A stretch of DNA of 64,000 nucleotides from assembly GCA_944739405.2 (NCBI GenBank), contig OX123182.2:55555183-55619182 (forward strand), given 5' to 3'. Each line of letters starts with the position of its first letter. Position 1 is the stretch's first letter. The notes beneath the pieces were generated by a model that had not been told where the DNA came from, searched no databases, and saw nothing but the letters and a program-made list of their open reading frames with translations. Position numbers and translations under genes: made by a program. This document shows positions 1 through 9,373 of the stretch, piece by piece. This DNA comes from Euclidia mi. Lineage: Eukaryota > Arthropoda > Insecta > Lepidoptera > Erebidae.

Positions 1-244
1 TCCAAGAAGACGACAGAAACGTCGGATTACGTCACTAAACCTAGCTTTCTAAAATAACTTAATTTACTGCTAATTTACGTTGTATGGTGGATATACATAT
101 CAAGAGATTGATTCTGAATTTGTTAGTGATTAATTTCGTAGCATTGCAAAGTTTGTATTGAGTAATCTTATTTTAATAATCACAATTAAATGTTTTCCAA
201 CAAAATTATTTTGAACCTTAACAAATACATACCTGTCAATAAAT

Positions 245-498
245 ATTTTTTAATATACATACATACATACATTGACTCACGCCTGTTTCCCCGAAGGAGT
301 AGGCAGAGGCATATTAAACGCCCACTTTTCGCCAATGTTTTGATTCCACATAATAGGTGGCAAGCCTATTGCCGCTTATCGGGATATTTTGTTTGCCAGA
401 GCCTCGTCCGTTGATCGGCAGGTGCACCACTTGCAGGTGAGGTTGGCTTGGGACCCTAAGTTTTTGGTGGGAACCCTATGCACCACATTTTTTAATAT
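245..498 (-). mobile_element. SINE copy, minus strand, with 12-bp TSD
   Basis: The inserted part is 257-486. A 12-bp direct repeat (attttttaatat) lies at 245-256 and 487-498, a clean target-site duplication. Read on the minus strand, the element ends with the module CTCTGCCTAC..CTTCGGGG...CAGGCGTGA and then (TATG)n, seen on the plus strand as (CATA)n at its left edge. The same 3' module occurs at 23381-23772, 30446-30600 and 37853-38051. The head (GGGTTCCCACC...) is shared with the 37.9-kb copy and differs from the tRNA-headed copy at 23.4 kb. It is non-coding; the small open frame over it is spurious. Confidence 0.85.
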
Positions 499-689
499 GG
501 TTTGCTGTAAATAAAAAAACCTTCAACACTTAAAAACTTAGGTGCTATAACATTTTATTTTATCCAATATAAACTTTTATGAGACGGAGTTTATAATAAT
601 ATCATATATTATGCAGAGCTCATATATGAAATCTTCAGTGGCAGATTATAAAGGTAAATAACATAATTTTCGAATTACCGATGATCATT

Positions 690-895
690 AGGGCAGGAGG
701 GTTCGGGATTGGCTATCACGCACCGGACGACACAGCAGAGGTGGCTCTGCCGCAAGGTGGATTGGTTAAGATCGCGGGAAGCGGCTAGACGCAAGCGCCT
801 TAAGATCGGTCCGGTGGAGGACCATGGGGGAGACCTACGTACAGCAGTAGACGTCTCTAGGCTGACGTGATGATGAACATAATTCTTGATGACAG
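690..895 (+). mobile_element. RTE-type LINE 3' end fragment
   Basis: The sequence around 828-876 matches the usual end of lepidopteran RTE ORFs: codons for a GE(A/T)YVQQ.TS.G terminus followed by gatgatgaa-type tail repeats. The W codon of the motif is a stop here (cagcagtag). Upstream bases from about 690 fit further C-terminal codons but are decayed. The class comes from memory of the family; the exact left end is unknown. Confidence 0.5.
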
Positions 896-1535
896 CAAGA
901 AGCATGGTGGGTGCAGAGTGTTTTTAAATGCTCAAGAAATACAGCTTCTTTTAAGGCAGTGAAACAGAAATATGGCGGAGAACGATACTTGCTATCGAAG
1001 ATAAGTGCCGTTTTCCATACTAAGACAGCGTCCAGCATGACGGTTTCATTGAGACGAAAATTGCGCGTCGTGAGCAAATAATTAAGCACGTATGTACTTT
1101 TTCTAAAGTACAATAAACATACTATACAAAGCTTTAAAAAGGGAACAACAGGAGTAATACTAATACTAGTGTATTTTCTTATTAACAGCTCTATAGTGTT
1201 TAAAATCTGCCATTGGATACTGCCTGTAGTTTAGCGTGTTTCAGTTATTGTAATGCACATCAAAAGGTTTTCGAGATAAAAGCGTGTAGAATGGAGAGAG
1301 GGAGATAGGATGAAAATTTAGTCATTCATATTTTTGTTAAATCAAATTAGTCTTATTTATTACACTGAAATAAAAAATACAGTGAAATTGCGACGAGGAA
1401 AGCCCAAAATAAAGACGCCATAGTCAGCACCTAAACACTTGGTTTGCAATTGGGGCAATTCTTGCTATCCTTGTTATTTTTATGTATTAGTAGTAGTAAA
1501 TATTATTTAGGTATCATAACTACTACTACATAATT
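896..1535. other. No gene recognised
   Basis: AT-rich sequence with only short open frames that show no domain, codon bias or start context. I see nothing that can be named. Confidence 0.5.
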
Positions 1536-1710
1536 TTAGTCGTCCTAGCGTTATCCCGGTGGCATCCAAGACTTTCCAAGACTTTTGGATCCCAAGCTCC
1601 ACTTTTTAGCCTCAATAGGTATAACTGAATATTATCATTTCACAGAGTGACTGCCGTCTGACCTCCGAAAGAATAAGGGATAGCGGTATTCCCTTGCTAA
1701 GAGCAGTGTC
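1536..1710 (-). repeat. Dispersed repeat fragment with TCCTAGCGTTATCCCGG motif
   Basis: The core TAGCGTTATCCC(A/G) recurs at about 29647, 47599 (one mismatch) and 51834 in this window, so it belongs to a repeat family. At 51.8 kb the same motif lies in a 50-bp insert with an 18-bp TSD and a CATCATCAT edge, which suggests the 3' end of a LINE read in reverse. The family name is not certain. Confidence 0.5.
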
Positions 1711-1751
1711 AGTATAACTACTTTTAAACTACCACGATTTGTACACATACA

Positions 1752-1952
1752 AATGATTATTTAACGGGTCTGAATCGTGTTAATTAAACGAAAAGAAAGA
1801 TGAAATGGGTTACACCAGCCGTGGTCACGGGATGACTGTCATCCCGTGACCACGGCTGGTGTAACCCATGCCGAAACGTCGGGACAAATAGAAAGGTATT
1901 TCATCTTTCTTTGCGTTTGATTAACACTATTCAGACCCGTTACATAATCATT
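1752..1952. mobile_element. Foldback (palindromic) element
   Basis: The core 1805-1869 is a perfect inverted repeat: two 32-nt arms around one T. Outside it, 1752-1804 and 1900-1952 form a second, slightly imperfect inverted repeat (aatgattat..aacgggtctga... against its complement), interrupted on the right side by about 30 nt. A single-arm relative lies at 40091-40193. This is the structure of a foldback or MITE-like DNA element. No transposase is present. Confidence 0.75.
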
Positions 1953-3329
1953 AGTAAGTGCCAGTATATTCATGGGTACTAATTTTCCAGAAAGCATCTT
2001 GTCAGCCGTCTTATGTTATTGAATGATAAATGTCGGCCATAACGCAGGTGCAATAAATTGCTGATCTTTTTTAACCATTTAAAGTCAACTGGCATCGATT
2101 CGTTACGGTTAGAAGTATTTTAGTGTCATTTAACGAGCCTCGCACTAGCCTTATACGCTTGAATGCGAGCAGGGTTTCAGTGTATTAGCTAAGATTTGTA
2201 TGAGTGACAAAGCCACGCTGATTACAGCTAGAGTTGGTCAGCTCAATAAAACAGAGTTCTATTCTCTCATAGAAGTATTCAGACCTTTGCGTTTCATTTG
2301 ACGTGTGGAAATGCCAACTGTGCAAGCCTGAAGGGGTGACCAATAGTAACGAGGACGGCGGTTTAGTAGTAAGTGAGGATCATTTTGTATTATTGTTTCT
2401 TTCACTAGGATTTGCAAAGTACAGGTGATAACCGCCTAACGATCAGGCAAGTTTTCACTTACTTGACTTTAAATTAAAAAAATGGGATTGCTTTTATAAA
2501 TATTCGCGATCGATCGAACACAACTATTGTATTAATACTACGTGCTAATTTTCACTACTGGTAAAGTCCCAATGCTTTAAGCATGGCTTAAAATTATAAT
2601 TATAGGAGGCAATGATTTTTTAAATTTTATTTTTACATAAATTAATATGAATCCTTATAGAAGAAGCAATACGATTACCGAAAAATCCAGTGAGCCCAGT
2701 TCTAAGACTCTTAAAGTTAATTAGCATAACCATGCGGATACACAGTGTTAACATACACAATACACGTACATAACAAAACAAAACCATCTAAACTAACCGT
2801 ATTCTGAACTAGCTGCTAAAGTTAGAAAAAGTTCTAAACCAACATGTGGCGGCTTTCAAAACAAACTATTGCAATAAATAAAACAATCCTATGCCATATT
2901 ATAATTTTCATTTAGTCGTTGAGTTGGTGCAGTTACTGCGAGCTCTAGAAACTTGAGCAATAATAACAGACGGTAAATCTACTCATTCTTTCATAGAAGT
3001 CGTTCCGCCCAGTAGTTGAGTGAATAATACAAGAACTGGGGTATAGGGGCAGGCATAATGTTGACTTTTTAAACTTAACACGCACGATGTCTCGCGATCT
3101 CGCGGAAGTATTATTACGATTTGTTGGCTAGAGATGTGCGTACATTATGTAAAAGTAAAGTGAGGTTATATTTTCGGCTTGTGAGTTCCATGTTTTACAA
3201 AACAAATATGACGGCGCTTGAAGCGCTGTCGGCAGTATTGAACATCAAAACCGCCATGATCAAAACCTCCATTGTGTAATTGAGTGACGTTTGGCGCTCA
3301 CGCAGGCGGAGTGTCGTGTCTGTGGTAGT
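1953..3329. other. No gene recognised, AT-rich
   Basis: About 1.4 kb without coding signals, tandem structure or matches to the other repeats here. The last bases (3330-3338, gggacagcc) are the target site of the element that follows. Confidence 0.5.
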
Positions 3330-5449
3330 GGGACAGCCAGAGAGGTTGGACTAGGTTTAGACTAGAGAGAACATGCCCTTTAAATTTCCTTATACCGAAC
3401 GTGCAACATGTAATGTCAGTTGGTCTTAGTTGGTTAATCATAACGTCAAATTAAGCGTCTCATTTAAAGAGGCATAGACTCTTTACATACTCATATCTTT
3501 GACTACATTCTCTAAATAGCCGTGCTGTGATCTGTCATCAGTGTAAAATTTGTTGGACGTTTGTGTTTACATTTTTAATAACTTTTTGCATTTAAATAGT
3601 AAGTAAGCTTATAATAATAAAACAGTGTACTCATTAATTAATACACATCGTGTATGTGATATCGGGATGTGGATTCTGCTATTCTCGGAACGGAAATAAC
3701 AGGAGAAACTTTATCTTCTAGCAGTGAGTCGGAATTTTCCAACAAATTTATTTACTTTTCTCGTATTAATGCTATAATGAGTGCTAAGTTTACACAATAT
3801 CATTGTATTGCAAATCAAAGGAACATCTTGCATACGTATGTGTTATGAATTTAACTCACAAATTGTTATTTTGTACATTTATTGATTTAATAGCCTTAGT
3901 GATGGGATTTGACAGTGAAAGGAGATATCGATGTTTTTAAATGAGGGATGAATACGGAAACTAACTATCGGACATGAATGTAAGACTGTAGCTGGAAGCG
4001 ACAGCGGGTAGCCGCGGTTGCTAAGTTAGCAATAAACAAAAACGTCCAGCGATCTTATTTTCTATCGCGCGTTTGATAGTAAGCGCAGTTTAATGTACAT
4101 AATTTACTTAGATACCTACCTTAAAAGTAGCGTCTATTAACCTAAAGCCAAGTGTTCCAGTGTACGCGCGTGTGTGTAGGCTTACATTTTTGCATCTATA
4201 AAATAGTAGATGGATTAGGATTGTGAGTAACATTTTTTTATTATTAAGAAGGTGTTTTTATTACAGGTTGCCTATTAATGACGTCACAAGAAAACTTTGG
4301 ATAAATGCTGTTGGACGGCCTAGTTTGATTTATTAGAAGTACCTTCGTAATTGTTCACGTCATTTTGAGAAAGACTGTTTTTAAAGACAGAAAGCACCTG
4401 GCGTCGTTTAAAACCGAAAGCTGTGCCTACATTACATTTATGCCCGGACATTGCACACCCGGTAGAATTATTTATCCAAAGCTAAACAAAAAATGTGTAC
4501 TTTTAGTTTGAACATATTAATAAAATATAATAATTACAACGATTTTAATTAATCGACCTACTTCTATATTATTTATCATATTAGTAATTTAAGTAATAAT
4601 TTTATAAGTAATTATAAAAAAAAAATTAAAAAAAAAAATAATATTATTTCACATTCACACAACATTATCTGGTCCCAAACTAAGCATATCTTGTACTATG
4701 GGTACAAGACAATCGATAAACATGCATATATACTTTTCTGTAAATATATTACATATTATACATAGTACCATCCAGACCAAGACAAACATCCATATTCATG
4801 CACACAAATGTTTGACTTGAGCAGGAATCAAATCCGCAAGCTTCGGCGTGGCAGTCGGATTACCTACAACTCTAAAAAAATCGAGCAGTGTCCAACGTTA
4901 GCGATAGCAAGCAACGTGATATGATGCGACGCAAACAAATTGCCAAAGCCTGCCGTGCCGCATCAGCCAATCTGGTATAATTCGTACAATACATAATCTA
5001 AGTGACAGTTTCTTAGAATCGCATCGCAACGCATCGCTCATTAGTTTATGAGTACTTTTTGTCAATAGATTTTATGGCTAAAACGAACAATTAAATACGT
5101 GATTTTTTTAGTACTGTCTGTCTGGCAAGTCTTTGCAAAGCACTGTCCGGCATCAACAGCAAAAACTACTACGGCTTAAATATATCGACACATACTAAAG
5201 TTAGACATTTGACCAAAAATATTTATCGATAAATCATCACTGTTACGAACAACACTCGGTTTCCTAACTCTATGTTTTCTCTACTGTTTGCCTACCACGA
5301 TACTGCTTTAAGAGCGTGCTGCTAAACCTATCGACAGCTTTTTCTATCAAACTGCATGTGCCATGAGAAAGAAGATATCAAACATAGCAACCGCTGTTGT
5401 TATTTAGTGTTACTTCTATGCCTTAGGTTATATTTATTTGGGGACAGCC
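3330..5449. mobile_element. 2.1-kb non-coding mobile repeat, copy 1, 9-bp TSD
   Basis: The element is 3339-5440, starting AGAGAGGTTGGACTAG and ending ...TATATTTATTTG. It is bounded by the direct repeat gggacagcc at 3330-3338 and 5441-5449. A second copy at 22064-24735 is nearly identical over its length. The ends are not inverted or direct repeats of each other, and no frame codes for a recognisable protein. It includes a reverse-oriented SINE-like segment at about 4652-4885. A 9-bp TSD without terminal repeats could fit a non-TIR MULE-like DNA element or a LINE-mobilised RNA; the sequence does not decide. Confidence 0.75.
4652..4885 (-). repeat. SINE-like segment inside the 2.1-kb repeat
   Basis: It begins cattcacacaacatta.ctggtcccaaac and ends near a degraded B-box read on the minus strand (ggaatcaaatccgc; in copy 2 ggaatcaaacccgc). 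The same module sits at 23773-24005 in copy 2, and a piece in the opposite orientation lies at about 40700-40790. Because both copies of the 2.1-kb repeat carry it, it was acquired before that repeat spread. Confidence 0.55.
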
Positions 5450-6120
5450 ATCTCAGTTCATCACGTTTTGAACGAGAAGTGGTCAGCGCACCACATCAGC
5501 GACAAATTCCCATATATCGTGCTGATCCAGGCGCATAATTGTTGATTCGGTATTAGTTAAGTGCTAGACTGCTAACCGTCGTAAAATCTTTGTGTATCTT
5601 TGTGATTTGTGGAAGAAACTAGAATTATAATTTGTACAACATTTATCGTCGTTTTGAGTTTCCCACCCACTATCACGCCCAAAAATTAAAATATGAAGAG
5701 AAATAATACTGATGTAGGCCGTCCTGCATCTTCATCAGAAGTGGGATCGAAAGGAAACGAAACAAACCACTAAGTGCCACATGTGCTGAGAATCTTTTGA
5801 AAAACATGGAACAATTTCTCAACCGTATTTTATCAGTTCAGCAGACAGCGCCTGAAGCGACGCGACGACACTGGGACGAAGCTTCAAGACACTGCGAATC
5901 CATTACGCGCTGCGGATAAGAAGGCTGCTGTTACATGCTACGTGTGTGGTTAACCTGGCCATGTAGCAACTGCTTGTCCGGAAAGGAAGAATTGTAGTGG
6001 AGCTGCGGTCAAGGAAGTCCACCAATGCGAGCACCGCGCTTCCAAGGCTATATTCTACGGACATCTTCTGGTGAGTCAGTTCCGGTTTTGTTCGATAGCG
6101 GTTCATCGTGTTAATTATTT
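5441..6120 (+). pseudogene. Decayed LTR-retrotransposon gag/protease remnant
   Basis: I do not see an intact ORF. In the frame starting at the ATG at 5693 there is a CCHC zinc knuckle at 5936-5977 (C-x2-C-x4-H-x4-C), with a TAA stop inside the first x4 stretch. About 120 bp further, in another frame, codons at 6094-6111 read D-S-G-S-S-C, the form of a retroviral-type aspartic protease active site. Zinc knuckle followed by protease is the order of gag-pol in LTR retrotransposons. Stops and frameshifts make it dead. No LTRs were found around it; the 2.1-kb repeat inserted just to its left. Confidence 0.6.
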
Positions 6121-6349
6121 CTGTGAATTCCTAAACCATGACAGCGGATTCTGAAACAATCAGTACATATTCTGATCCTGAAACATGGGATGTACAAAAT
6201 GAAGTAGAAATTTATGCTAAACAACCTGTAATCATTGGTATGTAATGTCACTTTTTGAGTGTTGATAACCTTATAAAGTGGTCGATCATAGCCGACGTAG
6301 CGGTTTAGCTGACGGTATCCGCTACGCCGGCTAGAGGCAAAGTTCCAGT

Positions 6350-6815
6350 GGTCTATCCTGGTGGGGTAGAGACGTCCGGACCATACGAACCTAAAAGTTT
6401 GGTTGAAGGGAGTCTCTACCCCGATCCAGATGAGCGTTTATCCTGGCCAAGGAGTGTCGTCCGGACCACACCTACCAAGGTTGGCTGAAAGGACTCACTT
6501 GCTTGGTCCAGATGTGAGTCGATCCTGGCTAGGCAGTGTTGTCCGGGCCACACCTACCAAGGTTGGCTGTAGGGACTCACTTGCTTGGTCCAGATGTAAG
6601 TCGATCCTGGTGGAAGAGACAGTGTCACATCGCACTCGTCTTGCCCAGATGTGAGTCGATCCTGGTGGGAGAGACAGTGCTACATCGCACTCGTCTTGCC
6701 CAGATGTGAGTTGACCCTGGCGGAAGAGACAGTGTCACATCGCACTCGTCTTGCCCAGATATGAGTCGATCCAGGTGGAAGAGACAGTGCCACATCGCAC
6801 TCGTCTTGCCCAGAT
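6350..6815. repeat. Tandem array: three 82-bp units, then four 55-bp units
   Basis: The anchor word cagat recurs at 6427, 6509 and 6591 (82-bp period), then at 6646, 6701, 6756 and 6811 (55-bp period). Both unit types start (g)tgagtcgatcctgg and end near ttg.ccagat, so the 55-bp unit looks like an 82-bp unit that lost 27 bp internally. Neither period is a multiple of three and there is no sensible reading frame, so it is not coding. Confidence 0.9.
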
Positions 6816-7709
6816 GAATATCGTTGTGTACTATTATAATTTAGTTCAAGGCAACTCCTTCAGCAAAATGCCTGCTTATAGGCCATGGTAATGAATGATA
6901 TGATAGTTTATCCGTATTGAATTCACCGACGAAAACCTACTTAGCGTAGTTTTTAGCTATTATCTCATGGTTCATGCTTAGGTTAGGCAGAATGATCGAG
7001 CGGATATCCTTGTGATGAAAAACATTCCGTTATTAAGCGACTTTATGAAGCTGTTACTACACGTATCCATGATGGTCAATAGTACTTACACGTATCCATG
7101 ATGACTATAATTGAACTTTTAGAGCATTCACAGTATCCTCTCGGTACCGCTTGTTTTGCCAAGTCAGAGAGAGTCTTTTTTTTTTGCTCTGTGGCAACAC
7201 TAAGGCTAACAGCTGATCCGACCTTCTCCCGTATTTTTTACAAATTAAAATATAAAATAATAGTATAATTAAAGCTAATTACAAGTTAATCGCTTAATAA
7301 ATGTGTTAATTGTAATAATCTGTAAACGTATTAGTGCTTTATATGAAAATAAGGTGAGTTTATTGTGTTTTTTTGACAAACAATCTACCGGTAAAACTTG
7401 CATTGTCATTTTACAAACAGGTATAACTTTGTAACTACTATTTAAAATCAACTTATACGTATAAAATAGTTTTAATTAGTATATTTCTGAATAAAAAGTG
7501 ACTACAAGTTCCTATATAACCACATACAAATAGTAAAAATTCATAAACATAACCTAAGCCTTGTTAGTTGGTTACACAACTTTGAACGAGATCAGCTGTT
7601 CTTTCAATAATATTTAGCTTTAAACCCTACTATTACTACGTATTTCAATTCTCTTCTTTACTTTTGAATAACGCTTACTTTAAACTTCTTGTATTTTTCT
7701 CTTTTCACT

Positions 7710-9329
7710 ATGATTATGACTCGTAAAGCTTTGGCTCGCCAGGAAGAGTCTAAACTCCAACTAGCTTTAAGTGAATTAAAGACCTCTAAGGAGTTGTGTA
7801 ACAAACTGATAGAGGAAAGAGAAGATAATGAGAAAGAAATGTTAAACTTATTGGAAAAAAATAAGAACTTAAAATGTGAAATGGCTCAGCTACATACTCA
7901 ATTCTCTGATGCCATGGGTGCCCGATGGACTCCAGCTCATTGTGGACGGGTTTGCCGAGTGTAGCTCACAGTACGAACTAGCACTTGACCGTATTCAGTT
8001 TCTAGAAAAACAGTTACATGAGGCAAATAGTAGAATAAGACATCTAGAATTCACCCAAGAACAGATCACTACCTCGGCAAATCAAAGTCTGTTCGATGAG
8101 CTGGTGGTTCATGCTCCATGCATGATTACTGACATAAATAATTCTAAAGCATCGTTTCCAAATAGTCTCTCAGTGTGCAAAGAATCAAATAATTCAATAA
8201 AATTGATTAGAGGTAGTAGGAATAGAATTAAGAAATATGTCAAAATAAATAAATTCATAAATAAGACCCAAAAATTAGTTCACAGGCAAAAGTTTTTCAT
8301 AAGAAATGTTAAGCTCAACAGGGAAAGATTATTTGCTCTTGAAAAATTAGAAAATTACTCACAGAAATATCGCCAAAATAATTTGAAACATAAATTAGAA
8401 ATAAATAATTTGCAGGTAGAATTGAATAATCTTAGTGACAAATTAGTATCAATGACAAATAAATATAAAAGCTCTGAATTACAAATGAAAGAGTACATAT
8501 TGGCAATGAATGAGCTGGTGTCGTCAAATAGTAATGAGTGTTCACAACAATTGAACAATGACATCCCGTTCAACCTCCAACGCTCACCAACTTGTTCAGT
8601 GTCAACATGTGACCCTGTTTTATTTAATACTTCTGTAAACAAACCAAAATCTAAATGCATTACTAAACATACTTTAAATAAATTAGAAAATAATATACTA
8701 GAAAGCAAAACTAAATTAGAAAACAAAAATAAAGTGATAATATTTAGTGACGAGATTGGAAAAGGTATGGGTCAGTTTTTGGCAAACGCATATAGTGACG
8801 GATTAGTGATAAATTACTGTATGCCTGGGTTAAGTTCTATAGTCATTTTAGATAAAATTATCAGTTCTAATTTTGCCCAGGATACAACTGTACTGATTCT
8901 ACTTGGTAAAAGAGGATCTTTAAATAAAAAACTATTATATTTTTATTATAGTAAATTAAGTGACTTAAATTTAAATAAAATTATTATTTACTTACTTTAC
9001 CCTTTAGTAAATCGTTGCCACAGAAAGAAAACAATATTAGACATAATCTTAATACAAATCTTTGTACATGGTCTTATAACAATAAGCAATTCCATGTATT
9101 TGACTCTAACAATTATGTTAGTAAAAGTTTATATTTGACGCAAGATATTTGCTATCTGAATTCCTTTTTAAAAAAACAGCTAGCAGCTTCGCTAGCATAT
9201 TGTATTAATATTTCAGCCAAGAATTTGGCTAATAAACCTGTTGCTCCTATACAGCAACTAAATGACATTCATAATATTTCAGCCAATATTTTGGCTACAC
9301 AACTTGACATGTCAATTAATTTAAATTAA
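7710..9329 (+). pseudogene. LINE A ORF1, coiled-coil protein with two frameshifts
   Basis: ORF1 proteins bind the element RNA and form the ribonucleoprotein. Translation can start at the ATG at 7710 or 7716. The first about 65 residues are highly charged and heptad-like (LALSELKTSKELCNKL), a coiled coil. The frame shifts near 7915 into frame 1, where the coiled coil continues (ALDRIQFLEKQLHEAN). It shifts again near 9010 back to frame 0, ending at 9329. Around 8737-8950 the protein reads VIIFSDEIGKGMG ... VLILLGKRG, which resembles the SGNH/GDSL-esterase-like blocks of some CR1 ORF1 proteins; the serine is replaced by Asp-Glu, so this is tentative. ORF2 starts 44 bp after the stop. Confidence 0.65.
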
Positions 9330-9373
9330 ATAGTACGACAATAGAGAGTACCTCTTGCAATTCAGACACTTCA

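Noticed and set aside
6403..6654. 83-codon ORF
   Set aside because: It runs through tandem repeats whose periods are not multiples of three.
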